Assembly (NCBI GenBank): GCA_029562645.1
Contig: JAKQUI010000049.1
Span: 1 to 64,000 of the forward strand
Direction: 5' to 3'
Origin: Spirochaetota bacterium
Lineage (GTDB): Bacteria > Spirochaetota > UBA4802 > JAKQUI01
Length of the DNA stretch: 64,000 nucleotides
The notes under the pieces are model-generated. The model was given only the letters and a program-made list of their open reading frames with translations. It was not told where the DNA came from and made no database searches. The first letter of the stretch is position 1; each line of letters opens with the position of its first letter. The position numbers were made by a program, and so were the translations under genes. Below are positions 23,445 through 34,100 of this stretch, piece after piece.

Positions 23445-25868
23445 CCGCACCTCGACCCCGATGATGAGCATGTCGTCGTCGATGGGGGCGGACCCGCGAA
23501 ACTGGTTGATGCGCACCATGATATAGTCCAGCGTATCCTCCAGCGGCTGGTTGAAGCGTTCCGCCCCGCGCACAATCTCGAGAAACCCCTCGTAGTCCAG
23601 CATGTTCCGATGTGAATCGAACGTCTCGGGCATGCCGTCGGTATACAGATAGATCCGGTCGCCCCGCGCGAGATCGATGCGCTGTTCATCGTACTGCGTG
23701 CCCTCGAACAGGCCCAGGGCGACGCCCCGTTGGATGATCAGCGTCGTTTCGCCGCTCGACCGCCGATGCATGATCGGATAGGGATGTCCCCCTTTCGCGA
23801 AGGTGAACGCGACCCCTCCCCCCGGAGCCGGGAAGAAAGTCCCATAGATCCCGGTGAGATAGTTCCCCTTCATCCCCTTGATGAGCTCGGCGCTCAGGAT
23901 GCTCATGTAGTTCTTCGGCGATCCGCCCCATCGCCGGCAGACACGGTCCGTCAGCGAGCGCACGTAAAAGGTGTACAGCGCGGCGGACACGCCGTGACCC
24001 GCAACGTCGCCGATGAAGACGCCCACCCCATTGTGCTCCTGCAGCAACGTGAACGAGAGGAAATCGCCCCCGACGTTCACGAGCGGATTGTACCGGTAGC
24101 TGATCTCGACGCTGTCGGTGAGCATCTTCGCGGGGAGGAGCATTTGCTGCACGCGCCGCGCCTCGTCGAGTTCGCGGTTCATGCGCTCGTTCTTTGCGCG
24201 CAACCGCTCCTCGTCGCGCAGGTGTTCGACGATCTCGCGGCGCAGCTCGGCATTGCTCTCGTTGAGCTCCCCAGTGCGCTGGGCCACGAGCTCCTCGAGG
24301 TGCTCGCGGTATTCGGCAAGCGACCGCTCGATTTCCTTTCTTTTCTCGATGTCCCGGGTCGATCCCTGAATGGCGTAGGCCCGTCCGGCATCGTCGTATA
24401 CGAAACTGGCCCTGAGCTCCACCCAGAAGATGCTGCGGTCCTTCCGATATTGCTGCGCCTCGATGATGACGATCCTGTCGGGATCGCGCGTCCCGCTCCG
24501 CTCCGCCTCAAGCTCCGCGGCGAGCACGCCCATCACGCGCTCGTATTCTTCCGGGAGAAACACGGATTCCAGCGGTTCGACCAAGGCCTCCTCGACGGTT
24601 ACCCCCCGCATCCGGAGCACCGACGGGCTCACATACATGAACCGCAGGGTTTCCAGGGAGACCACCCAGATGATGTCCGTCACGTTCTCGGTGATGAGCC
24701 GGTACAGCTCCTCCCGCCGCTTGATCTCGTCAAGGAGCGCCTTCTGCTCGGTGATGTCGCGGATGTTCACCAGAATGCCGCCGATGTAGGCCTTGTGGAG
24801 CAGGTTGCGACCGCGCATCTCGAGGGTGCGCCACTCGTTCGCGGCGTTGCGGTATCGGTACTCCGCGACAAAGAGCCGGTCGGGATCGGCAATAGACTCC
24901 TCGAACATCCGGCGCAGGCGTCCGACATCGTCCTCGTGGACATGCGTGAAGATGTCGTGACCGATCGCCGCATTCGCGGAAAAGCCGAGCATGCGCGCCA
25001 CCGACGGGCTCAGGTAGCGGAGCGTACCCGCGCGGTCAACGACGATGATCAGGTCGGAGCTCTCCTCGATCATGGTGCGAAACATGAGCTCCGATTCCGC
25101 AAGCTCCTGCTGGACGCGCTTGAACTCGGTGATGTCCCGGGCGAACCCATAGAAGCTGAGCACGCCCTTTTCCGTGACCAGGCTCACGTGCTGGGCGACC
25201 CACAGGACGGTGCCGTCCTTGCGCACCAGCGGAAGCTCGCGGTACGTGGGGACCTCGCTTTTCGAGCGCAGCTGTTCGCTATAGAAGGCATACTCCCGGT
25301 CGCGGAACTCCGCCGGGATGAGGTCGGTGTAATTTTTCTTGCGGAGCTCCTCGAGCGTATAGTCGAGATTGCGCAGGCCGAACTGGTTCATCTCGAGGAA
25401 GTCCCCGCGGTAATTGCACTGATAGATGATGTCGTTCGCGTACTCGACCAGCTTGCGGTATTTTTCTTCGCTCTCGGCGAGCCGCGCGATCGCCGTGCGG
25501 ATCCCGGTCGTGTCGACCGCGATGCCGCGGATTCCGCTCACCGCGCCGGTCTCGTCGAGGATGCGGTTCGTGTACACCTGCACGGACACGGACGATCCCG
25601 TCTTCGCCACGAGGCACGTCTCGATGCCAACATAATCCCTGGCGGAGTCGAGGATCCGGGTCATGACGGTTTTCGCCGCTCGGCGGTCATCCTCCCGGAT
25701 GAGGTCGAAGACCGAAATGGCCAGCAGCTCGTCCATCGCGTATCCGAGCATGTTGCAGGCCCGCTGGTTGACGAAGATCAGCCGCCCGCTCTTGTCGCAC
25801 TCGAAGACGATCTCCGGCAGGGAGTCGAGGATGTCCGCCGTGCGCCCATCGTCATGTGAGTTCCGCAT
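23439..25868 (-). CDS. Multi-PAS sensor with SpoIIE/RsbU-type PP2C phosphatase
   Basis: The 809-residue protein has four PAS domains (about 10-125, 135-255, 260-380 and 385-510), a coiled-coil linker (about 515-585, EYREHLEELVAQRTGELNE) and a C-terminal PP2C-like SpoIIE domain (about 595-805). That domain has VGGDFLSF, FIGDVAGHGVSAAL and GDRIYLYTDGMPE, the metal-binding aspartates of the family. Proteins like this dephosphorylate anti-sigma-factor antagonists (RsbV/SpoIIAA type) in partner-switching systems. I chose ATG 25868 because upstream residues are low-complexity and Arg-rich with no homology. No membrane segment is seen. Confidence 0.9.
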   Translation of the reverse strand: MRNSHDDGRTADILDSLPEIVFECDKSGRLIFVNQRACNMLGYAMDELLAISVFDLIREDDRRAAKTVMTRILDSARDYVGIETCLVAKTGSSVSVQVYTNRILDETGAVSGIRGIAVDTTGIRTAIARLAESEEKYRKLVEYANDIIYQCNYRGDFLEMNQFGLRNLDYTLEELRKKNYTDLIPAEFRDREYAFYSEQLRSKSEVPTYRELPLVRKDGTVLWVAQHVSLVTEKGVLSFYGFARDITEFKRVQQELAESELMFRTMIEESSDLIIVVDRAGTLRYLSPSVARMLGFSANAAIGHDIFTHVHEDDVGRLRRMFEESIADPDRLFVAEYRYRNAANEWRTLEMRGRNLLHKAYIGGILVNIRDITEQKALLDEIKRREELYRLITENVTDIIWVVSLETLRFMYVSPSVLRMRGVTVEEALVEPLESVFLPEEYERVMGVLAAELEAERSGTRDPDRIVIIEAQQYRKDRSIFWVELRASFVYDDAGRAYAIQGSTRDIEKRKEIERSLAEYREHLEELVAQRTGELNESNAELRREIVEHLRDEERLRAKNERMNRELDEARRVQQMLLPAKMLTDSVEISYRYNPLVNVGGDFLSFTLLQEHNGVGVFIGDVAGHGVSAALYTFYVRSLTDRVCRRWGGSPKNYMSILSAELIKGMKGNYLTGIYGTFFPAPGGGVAFTFAKGGHPYPIMHRRSSGETTLIIQRGVALGLFEGTQYDEQRIDLARGDRIYLYTDGMPETFDSHRNMLDYEGFLEIVRGAERFNQPLEDTLDYIMVRINQFRGSAPIDDDMLIIGVEVRS

Positions 25869-25951
25869 TTCGCATCGTGCCCCCGGCCAGCAGTATTGTC
25901 GACATGGCCGGACAAGGCAAGTCAATTTCGCACCCGCGCCGGGCGGCCGTC

Positions 25952-26824
25952 TCAGTATTTCGGAAGGAGAAGCGCGCGCAAGCGGTTCGCCGGATTGATG
26001 ATCGGAGTGGGAGCGCTCACGGGGGCCTCGGGCACCACGAGCTGCGGCATGCGATAGAGCCGCACGCGGAGTCCGGATTGCGTCTGCGGGCGCGTCAGAT
26101 GGTACGCGGCGCTGATGAACAGGTCGCGCGGAAAGTGACCGCCGACATGGGGAACGCCGGCGGCGCGCAATCCGTCGCGTATGATGGTCACGCAACTCCG
26201 GCTCACCACGCTGAAATCGCGGTATTTCTCCGGCCGCGCCGGATCGGGGTTGCTCCGGTTCACCTCGATCTCGCGCCGATAGTGCGCCGCGAGGCGGTCG
26301 GCATCGAAGCCTTCGATGCGCAGCACGTGGATGGTCCGCATGAAGTTACGCCCGAACTTGTCGTAGTACGGCCGCACGGGATCGGCCACATCGAACAGGC
26401 CGGTGACCGGATGGGGCGCGAACTCCCCCAGCGGGGGACGGTACAGGAACTCCTCCTCGGTCATTTCCTCGTTTTCGTTGATAAGATGCGAGAAATTGAA
26501 CACGCCGCCGTTCACGTTGATGGCGACATGACCGAACCGCGAGGCCGGGTATTTCACCAATCGCTCGTTATAGTAGAGCTCCGCGAAGGGCGCGCGCTCG
26601 CCCGTCCGCTCCGGCCACATGATCACGATGGGCCGCCCCGTCTCGTAGTCGCGCTGGGGAAGCCGGCGCGCGCTCGCCCGTCGGCCCGACCAGTGCGCGA
26701 GATACCCGCCCCAGATGCGCTCGTCCGGCAGAAGATCGACGCCGCGATCGTCGACGAGCGCGGGAGCGCCGTCATCGCGCGCGACAAGCCGTCCCGTCAC
26801 CGTAGTGTCCTGCAGCATCATCAA
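25952..26824 (-). CDS. Possible circularly permuted papain-like (NlpC/P60-type) protein
   Basis: I cannot assign this 290-residue protein to a named family with confidence. It contains ASRFGHVAINVNGGVFNFSH (about 93-112), where a conserved-looking His follows Gly, and SRSCVTIIRDGLRAAGVPH (about 205-223), with a Cys ahead of a helix. His before Cys is the order in circularly permuted NlpC/P60 and LRAT-like hydrolases. There is no clear signal peptide or membrane helix; the C-terminus is Pro-rich. It lies 83 nt upstream of the SpoIIE-type gene on the same strand, so co-transcription is possible. Confidence 0.6.
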   Translation of the reverse strand: MMMLQDTTVTGRLVARDDGAPALVDDRGVDLLPDERIWGGYLAHWSGRRASARRLPQRDYETGRPIVIMWPERTGERAPFAELYYNERLVKYPASRFGHVAINVNGGVFNFSHLINENEEMTEEEFLYRPPLGEFAPHPVTGLFDVADPVRPYYDKFGRNFMRTIHVLRIEGFDADRLAAHYRREIEVNRSNPDPARPEKYRDFSVVSRSCVTIIRDGLRAAGVPHVGGHFPRDLFISAAYHLTRPQTQSGLRVRLYRMPQLVVPEAPVSAPTPIINPANRLRALLLPKY

Positions 26825-26918
26825 CCCCCGAACCGAATTTTCCCGCTATGATGCGCGCGGCGCAATGAATGCCGCAAGCTTTTTTACCCGAAAAAAATCC
26901 GCAGCGCGGTAAAACCGA

Positions 26919-26947
26919 TTGACTCGGTCGTGAAAAAGAATCATATT
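26919..26947 (+). promoter_or_regulatory. Weak promoter candidate for the chemoreceptor run
   Basis: TTGACT (26919-26924), a 17-bp spacer and CATATT (26942-26947) lie in the 234-bp divergent gap between the papain-like gene and the chemoreceptor gene. A good -35 and a poor -10 box. Confidence 0.3.
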
Positions 26948-27058
26948 TGATTCGGACTATTTCCGGAAGGAATGCATCACAGGACGCGGGGCCCGACCGC
27001 CACACATACCAACGGTACGCCCGCTCCGCTCGCACGATACCGCATACGAGGTGAGCGC

Positions 27059-28654
27059 ATGAACACCGGAGAATTGACCGCCCGCCAGATCCTCGAAATC
27101 AAGGGCGCATTCGTTCTGACCATTCTTATCGTCGTCATGGCGTCGGTCGCCGTGATGTTCCAGCTGCTGGCGGGAATCGCGCTGCCCGTCGTCGCCAGCG
27201 GACTGGCGCTGTATCTGGTGGCAATCGCGCTCGCCTATCTTATTTTCCGACGCAAGCGCGCCGTGCGGCCAACCGCGGCCCTGGAATGGGTCATGGCGAC
27301 GCTCATGTTCATCATGACCAACCTGGTCAAGTATAATTACGCCCGCAATATGGACTGGACCTATGCGGTTCAGTCGTATCATATTTCGGCCATCGCTGTG
27401 GCCATGGTGCTCATCCTGCAGTTCCTGTATAACAAGAAGCTCTTTGTCACCTTCTCGGTCCTCACCTTCGTGAACTGGGGAGTGTTCCTTCTGCTGGCCG
27501 ACATGAACGGCGTGGAGATGCCCCTCGGGTCGTTTATCGACGGTAAGATCAACTACGGCATCGTGATGCTGCGCGAGTATTATTTTCTCATCACCCTTTC
27601 CATCGTGAGCTTCATCTCGTACAAGAACATCACCACCGTCGACGGGTACGACGCGAAGACGATGAAGCAGACGGCGCTCATCGAAGAGCAGGCGAGCCGG
27701 CAGATCGCCATCGCGGAGACGATCGCCGCGCGCATGAACGCCCTCATCGTCGAGCTCGAGCGGGAGAACGCCGTGATCGCCGACTTCAACGAAAAGATGC
27801 AGAGCCAGGCGTCCACCTTCGAGGAGATCTCGGCGACGCTCGAGGAGTTGCAGTCGTCGGCCGAGACGATCGCGGTGAGCGCGACGCGCCAGACCGACGA
27901 CAATACGACCCTCGAGGGCCGCATCACGGACTTCCGGAGCGTTAAGAAGGAGACCGGCGAGCGCCTCGACCGCGCCCTGAGCGCCATCACCGCGGTGGTG
28001 AGCACCACCAGCACCGGGCAGGAAAAGTTGGAGATGGTGGAGCGCACCATCTCCAACATCAACGAACAGAGCGCCGCGATCTCCGACACCACCTCCATCA
28101 TCACCGACATCGCCGACAAGATCAACCTGCTCTCGCTCAACGCCTCCATCGAGGCGGCGCGCGCCGGCGAATACGGCCGCGGGTTCGCGGTGGTGGCCGA
28201 CGAGATCGGCAAGCTCGCCTACCAGACCGCCGAGTCCATCAAGGAGATCGAGCGCATCCTCTCCATGAACGCGAAGGCGACCGGCGAGGGCGTCGCGGTG
28301 GTGCAGGACGCGGCCGTGATCATCAAGGGAATGATCGGCAACATGGAGGACTCCACGGGCACCATCCAATCGCTTCGCCAGAGCATCGACGACGAGGAGC
28401 GGCACATCGACGCGATCATCGAGCAACTGACGAAAAACATCGATGCGTCCCGGCAGATCGGCCAGGGGACGCAGGAGCAGCGGCGCGCGATCGAGTCGTC
28501 GGCCACGGCCATCGAATACGCAAACGAGGTGATCGCGAAGATGGCCGGCGACGTGGCCGAGATCGCGCGCGCCTCCGACACCATCTTCCGCAATGCGCGC
28601 GACCTCCTCGACGAGGCCCAAAAGAGCCTTGACCGTGAGCGGGCGGCCGTCTAG
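27059..28654 (+). CDS. Methyl-accepting chemotaxis protein with a multi-helix membrane sensor
   Basis: The start at ATG 27059 has GAGGT about 7 nt upstream. The 531-residue protein has about six transmembrane helices in its first 190 residues and no large periplasmic domain, so it probably senses a membrane or small-ligand signal. The rest is a cytoplasmic coiled-coil signalling domain with the hairpin tip INLLSLNASIEAARAGEYGR and GFAVVADEIGKLA, which contacts CheA and CheW. It opens a run of five genes with gaps of 3-9 nt. Confidence 0.92.
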   Translation: MNTGELTARQILEIKGAFVLTILIVVMASVAVMFQLLAGIALPVVASGLALYLVAIALAYLIFRRKRAVRPTAALEWVMATLMFIMTNLVKYNYARNMDWTYAVQSYHISAIAVAMVLILQFLYNKKLFVTFSVLTFVNWGVFLLLADMNGVEMPLGSFIDGKINYGIVMLREYYFLITLSIVSFISYKNITTVDGYDAKTMKQTALIEEQASRQIAIAETIAARMNALIVELERENAVIADFNEKMQSQASTFEEISATLEELQSSAETIAVSATRQTDDNTTLEGRITDFRSVKKETGERLDRALSAITAVVSTTSTGQEKLEMVERTISNINEQSAAISDTTSIITDIADKINLLSLNASIEAARAGEYGRGFAVVADEIGKLAYQTAESIKEIERILSMNAKATGEGVAVVQDAAVIIKGMIGNMEDSTGTIQSLRQSIDDEERHIDAIIEQLTKNIDASRQIGQGTQEQRRAIESSATAIEYANEVIAKMAGDVAEIARASDTIFRNARDLLDEAQKSLDRERAAV

Positions 28655-28663
28655 GATGCGTCC

Positions 28664-29236
28664 ATGCGCATCTCCGTGGACCACATCTTCTGGATCGTGC
28701 TCGCGACGCTCATCGGGGCGGCCGCGTTCTTCACCAGCGGCGTCGTCGGCTTCAAGCGTTCAATGACGGGGGCCGACATCCAGTTCGCATCGGGGCAGAA
28801 GGTCGCGGTCACAAGGATCATCGACGGAGACGACCTCGCGGTACGCCTGGGCGACCACCAGCTCCGGATACGCATCCTGGGCATCGCCACCTTCGATCCG
28901 AACCTGAACGACCCGCTCGTTCGCGGCGCGGCCGGCGCCACGACGGCCTACCTGTCGCGGACCCTGCTCAACAACGAGGTCGAGCTCGTCTACGACTCGT
29001 TCGCACGGGACAAGAACGGCCGCGTGCTCGCGTACATCCATCGGAACGCCCTCGATATCGGCGAGGACATGGTCGCGAACGGCCTCGCGCTCACCTTCAC
29101 GAGATACCCCTTCTCGCGCATGAAGCGGTATCTGGCCGCCGAACGCCTCGCGCGCGACGAGCGCACCGGCCTCTGGGGCGATCCCGCGCTTGCGCGACGG
29201 GCGCGCGATCTGCAAAAAGTGTGGGAGCGCCAGTGA
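28664..29236 (+). CDS. Membrane-anchored staphylococcal-nuclease-like protein
   Basis: The 190-residue protein has an N-terminal membrane anchor (about 5-27) and an SNase (OB-fold) domain (about 45-180) with VTRIIDGDDLAVRL, IRILGIATFDP, KNGRVLAYIHRN and NGLALTFTRYPFS. The Arg of KNGRVLAY matches Arg87 of staphylococcal nuclease, but the usual PE that carries the catalytic Glu after GID/GIA reads FDP here, so nuclease activity is uncertain. It sits in a five-gene run, 9 nt after the chemoreceptor. Confidence 0.82.
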   Translation: MRISVDHIFWIVLATLIGAAAFFTSGVVGFKRSMTGADIQFASGQKVAVTRIIDGDDLAVRLGDHQLRIRILGIATFDPNLNDPLVRGAAGATTAYLSRTLLNNEVELVYDSFARDKNGRVLAYIHRNALDIGEDMVANGLALTFTRYPFSRMKRYLAAERLARDERTGLWGDPALARRARDLQKVWERQ

Positions 29237-29245
29237 GATAACGCC

Positions 29246-30304
29246 ATGCACTTCTTCATCATGTTCATCCGCAAAACGGCGCTTTCAGCGCTCGGGAACG
29301 ACGCGTTCAAGGCGATCGTCCTGTTCGCGGCCCTGCTCTGGTACGCCACCGCCGGCTTTCTGTATTTCGAACTGCCGCAGAAGCCCGACCTCGGCTGGGG
29401 CGACGCCCTCTGGTGGACGCTGGTGACCATGGCGACCGTGGGCTACGGCGACCTCTTCCCCACGACGGCGGGCGGGCGATACTTGGTCGGCCTGCCCACC
29501 ATGGTCTTCGGAATCGGCTTTCTTGGATTTATCATAACGTCGGTCGCCTCGCAGCTCATCGAAACGCGATCACGGAGGTTACAGGGCATGCTGCAGACAC
29601 GTCTCGCCGACCATATCATCATCGTCAACTTCACGCAGCAGGAGGAGATCCTCGCGCTGGTCCGGGAGCTGCGCTCCGACGAGTCCACCGGGAAAAAGGA
29701 GATCTGCCTCATCGACGAACGACTGCCCCAGATCCCGCCGCAGTTCGTGGACCTCGGCGTCTCGTTCGTCAAGGGCAATCCCACCGACGAGGACGTGCTG
29801 CGCCGCGCCTGCCTCGACACCGCATCGCACGCCATCATACTCTCGCGCGACCGCCACGACCCCCACGCCGACGACCAGAACCTCGTGACGGTCATGGTGA
29901 TCGAGAAGATCCATCCCGCGGTGTTCACGGTGGTCGAGGTGATCGATCCGCGGAAGACCCACCAGTTCGAGCTCGCCGGAGCCGACAGCGCCGTTTGCGT
30001 GAACGAATTCGCCGTGAATCTCATCATCCAGGAACTGCAGGACCCCGGCGTCAAGGCGGTCGTGGACGATCTGACCAGCAATACCGAGGGGGAGCAGCTC
30101 TACATCGTCCCCATCGAGCGCATGAAGGACTGGCGCTACCGCGAGCTGGCCGCCTGGGGACAGGAGCGACGGACCCTGGTGATCGGGCTGATGACCGACG
30201 GTCGGCCCCGACTCAACTGCGCGCCCGACGAGTTGGTGCGCGACACCGACCGCGCCATCGTGATCGCGTCGGTTCGCCCACAGAACATCAGGACGGCGGG
30301 CTGA
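29246..30304 (+). CDS. Potassium channel with RCK (TrkA-N) domain
   Basis: The 352-residue protein has two transmembrane helices (about 21-41 and 78-98) around a pore loop with selectivity filter TVGYGD (64-69), then an RCK/TrkA-N domain (about 118-240) with HIIIVNFTQQEEILALV and a conserved acidic switch, and a TrkA-C-like end with LVRDTDRAIVIAS. This is the MthK/GsuK-type layout for ligand-gated K+ flux. The Rossmann Gly-rich loop is altered (IVNFTQQEE in place of GxGxxG), so the ligand may not be NAD. Confidence 0.92.
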   Translation: MHFFIMFIRKTALSALGNDAFKAIVLFAALLWYATAGFLYFELPQKPDLGWGDALWWTLVTMATVGYGDLFPTTAGGRYLVGLPTMVFGIGFLGFIITSVASQLIETRSRRLQGMLQTRLADHIIIVNFTQQEEILALVRELRSDESTGKKEICLIDERLPQIPPQFVDLGVSFVKGNPTDEDVLRRACLDTASHAIILSRDRHDPHADDQNLVTVMVIEKIHPAVFTVVEVIDPRKTHQFELAGADSAVCVNEFAVNLIIQELQDPGVKAVVDDLTSNTEGEQLYIVPIERMKDWRYRELAAWGQERRTLVIGLMTDGRPRLNCAPDELVRDTDRAIVIASVRPQNIRTAG

Positions 30305-30313
30305 CGGCGGTCG

Positions 30314-31168
30314 ATGCGACGCCCGGACCACGACATCGACCTCTTCGACGCCCGCATGATGGGGCTCGACGGCCTCTGTGCGGTGTACGTGCTTCGCGGT
30401 TCGCGCAACGTGCTCATCGACGCCGGGACCCGCGACTGCGCGCCGGCCCTCATCGACTTCCTCCGGGACGCAAGGATCGTTCCGCACATCGTCGTCGTCA
30501 CGCACAACCACCACGACCACATCGGCGCGATCGCCCCGCTGCGCAAGGCCTTCGGGCCCATCGAGGTGCTGTGCGGCCCCGGCGGGCGCGAGCGACTGCG
30601 CGACCCCAACGCCATCAACCGACTGTTCTCGCCGATCGCGTTCGAGCCCATCGAGGGCGTGACCGAGCTCGCCGACGGCGAGACCGTCGACTGCGGCTCA
30701 CGACGCCTGCGGGCCTTGCACACGCCCGGGCACAGCGACGACTCCATCTCCGTGATCGACCTCGACACGAAGACGCTCTTTCCCGGGGACCTCCCCGGCG
30801 ACTGGCTGTGGGGCCACACGTTTCTCAGCGCGCACATCACGCCCGATTTCTCCGAGGAGAAGTACTTCGCGTCCACAGAACGCCTGGCCGCTCTCGACAT
30901 CGATTCGAGCGCGCTTGCGCACTACGGCTTCTTTGACGGACCTCACGCGCGCTCGATCCTCCAAGAGCAAAAGACGCGATACCTCGAGTGGCGCGACGCG
31001 CTCGTTCCGGCCTACCGCGAGACGGGTAATACGCATGCGCTCGTGCCGATCCTGAAGCGATTCCTCGTCGGCTCGCGCTTCGAGTCCGTGCCCGGCTACG
31101 ATGCCGTCATCGAGGCGCTCGCCGGCTGGTGCGTGATGGGATATCTGAGCGCGGGGATCATCGAGTAA
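30314..31168 (+). CDS. Metallo-beta-lactamase-fold hydrolase
   Basis: The 284-residue enzyme has the metal motif THNHHDHIGAI (HxHxDH, about 61-70), HTPGHSDDSISVID with the third ligand His, and the Asp ligand in LFPGDLPGDW. These are normal for glyoxalase II or RNase Z-like hydrolases. No export signal is present. The substrate cannot be told from sequence. It is the fourth gene in a run with a chemoreceptor, SNase-like protein, K+ channel and hybrid kinase. Confidence 0.88.
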   Translation: MRRPDHDIDLFDARMMGLDGLCAVYVLRGSRNVLIDAGTRDCAPALIDFLRDARIVPHIVVVTHNHHDHIGAIAPLRKAFGPIEVLCGPGGRERLRDPNAINRLFSPIAFEPIEGVTELADGETVDCGSRRLRALHTPGHSDDSISVIDLDTKTLFPGDLPGDWLWGHTFLSAHITPDFSEEKYFASTERLAALDIDSSALAHYGFFDGPHARSILQEQKTRYLEWRDALVPAYRETGNTHALVPILKRFLVGSRFESVPGYDAVIEALAGWCVMGYLSAGIIE

Positions 31169-31171
31169 GCC

Positions 31172-34100
31172 ATGTCCGCGAATCGTCCATCATACGAAGA
31201 ACTGCAACAACGGGTCCGCGAGCTCGAGAAGCGCGTAGTGGAGCTTGAGGCGACTACGGGTACGGCCGACGGGACGCTTTCGGACCAGTCGACCATGTAC
31301 AAGACGATCTTCCACCTCTCGCCGGTCGCGATCGGGCTCACCCGCTTCGATGACGGCACCATCTACCAGGGGAACGACGCGTACTTCGAGGAGATCGGCT
31401 ATTCGCGCGAGGAGGCGATCGGAAGGACCACGGTGGAGCTGGGCTTCTGGGCGAACCCCGGGGACCGCGACCGCATCAAGGCGATCCTTCTGGACAAGGG
31501 GTCCTATCATAAAATGGAGCTTCCCTTCCGAAAGAAGGACGGCACGATATACCACGTCATGCAATCGGCGGAGCTCGTCACCATCGGCGATCGCATGTAC
31601 ATCATCGGCGTCCACATCAACATCACCCACCTCAAACAGCTCGAGAGGGACCTCCTCGAGAAAACCGAGGAAATGGAAGCGACCATCGAGGAGCTCAACC
31701 AATCCAACGACGAGCTCAACGCGACCGTCGAGGAGCTCGAGGCCACGAACGAGGCGCTCATTGCCACGCAGGAAGAGCTCAGGACGAGCCATAATGAAAT
31801 TTCAGCACGGGAAGAGCGTTTCCGCTTCCTTACCGAACGCTTGAACGATATCGTTTTTATCCTTAACACAAACGGGGAGATCACCTACAGCAGCCCGAAC
31901 GTCGTTTCGATTCTTGGCTACTCAGTGGATGACGTGAGCACGGCGCCCTTCCGGGACTTTGTACATCCTGATGATTATCCGATCGCGGCGGAGTCGTTCG
32001 CGCGGCACATGCGTGGCGAAACACATGTGAGCGAGTTCCGCGTCAGAAAAAAATCGGGGGAGTACTGCTGGGTACGCGATTCCGCGCGTCCAATTGTCGT
32101 CAATGGGGCAATTGCGTACATCCAGGGGACTCTTTCGGACATCACCGACCGAAAAAATGCGGAAACGGCGCTCATGGAAAGCGAATTCAAGTACCGGATG
32201 ATCTTCGAGCACTCTCCGCTCGGCATTCTCCACTTTGATGTGGACGGCGCCATCACCGCCTGCAACGACACGTTCGTTTCCGTCATAGGATCGTCCCGCG
32301 AGAAGCTGATTGGCCTCAACATGCTCAATCTTCCCGACACCCGGGTGGCGGCCGCCGTTCGCGAGGCGATCGCCGGGGGCCGCGGCCAGTTCGAGGGCGA
32401 GTACCGCTCGGTCACCGCCGACAAGGTGACCCCGGTGCGGACGCTCTTCGAGGCGATAGTCGGTCCCGACAGCGCCTTCCTCGGCGGCGTGGGCATCATC
32501 GAGGACGTGAGCGAGCGCGCCACGGCCCTCGCAGCCCTTCGGGAAAGCGAGGAGCGCTTTCGGAGCCTGGTGGAAGCGGCGCCGTACGGGATCGTGGTGC
32601 ATATCGACGGACGCGCCGTATACGCGAACACGGCCGCGATTACCATGATCGGCTTCGAATCGCTCGAGGACATCGTGGGCGGATCCATCATCGAGCAGGT
32701 CCACCCCGACGACCGCGCGATGGTGGTCGAGCGACTCCAGCAACAGCTGAAACCCGGCGAGGCGCTTCCCCCCATCGAGGAGCGGCTCATCACGAAATCG
32801 GGCGACATCATCGTCTGCGAGGTGGATTCGATCCTCGCCGACTACCAGGGCCGCACGGCCGTCTTCAGCTTCGTGAACAACATCACCGATCGCAAGGCGA
32901 TCGAGAGCGCACTCATGGCCGAGCGCGAGCGGCTCGCGGTGACCCTTCGCTCCATCGGCGACGGTGTGATCGCGACCGACGCCGCCGGGCGCGTGACGCT
33001 CCTCAACAAAGTCGCCGAAGATTTTACCGGCTGGACCGCCGCCGAGGCGATGGGACGCCACATCGCCGAGGTGTTCGTGATCGTCAACGAGTTCTCGCGC
33101 GAGCCCGCGGGAAACCCGATCGACCGCGTGCTCGCCAGCGACGCCATCGTGGGATTGGCCAATCACACCATGCTCCTCTCCCGCGACGGCCGCGAGCGGA
33201 TCATCGCCGACAGCGGCGCGCCCATCCGGGACCGCTCGAGCCGCATCGTGGGCGCGGTGCTGGTGTTCCGCGACATCACCGACAAGCAGCGGATGGAGAT
33301 GGAGCTCCACCGGAACCAGCGCCTGGAATCGATCGGCGTGCTCGCCGGCGGCATCGCGCACGACTTCAACAACATCCTCACCGCGATCGTGGGAAACATC
33401 ACCCTGGCGCGCCTGCACGAGACGGACCGTTCGCCCAGCGCGACCGTCCTCGCCGAGGCCGAGAAGGCTGCGTTGCGCGCGAAGGACCTCACCCTGCAGC
33501 TCCTCACGTTCTCGAAGGGCGGGCACCCGATCAAGAAGGTCGTCGCGCTCGCCGGCATAATCCGCGATGCGGCAAGCTTCGTGCTGCGCGGCAGCAAGGT
33601 CCGCTGCGAATTCGAACTTGCCGACGACCTATGGGCCGTAGAGGCGGACGAGGGCCAGATCGGCCAGGTGATCCAGAACCTGGTCATTAACGCCATGCAA
33701 TCCATGCCCGACGGCGGCATCGTTCGCATCGTCGCCCGCAACGAGAGCGCCTCGAGTGAATCCGTCACCGCGACCGCGACGGGTCCCTATGTACGCATCG
33801 ACATCATCGACCGGGGCGGCGGCATTCCGCCGGAGGTCCTGCCGCGCGTGTTCGATCCGTACTTCTCCACGAAGGAAACCGGCAGCGGCCTCGGCCTCTC
33901 GGTGGTCCATTCAATCGTCACGAAACATGACGGCCTCGTCGGCGTCACCTCGCAGATCGGCAGCGGATCGACCTTTTCGGTGCGCCTGCCCGCATGCGGG
34001 AGCGATCTCCCCGTCCCATGCGCGGACGACGCGCCGGCGCCCGTCGGCACCGGCCGCATCCTCATCATGGACGACGAGGAGCCCATCCGCACGGTCGCGC

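Noticed and set aside
23730-25859. Long plus-strand reading frame (709 codons) opposite the PAS/SpoIIE gene
   Set aside because: The opposite strand encodes four PAS domains and an intact phosphatase; this frame has shadow-type composition and no domain signal.
26957-28684. Minus-strand frame opposite the chemoreceptor
   Set aside because: The chemoreceptor signalling domain on the plus strand is unmistakable; the antisense frame is His/Asp/Arg-rich and lacks a ribosome site.
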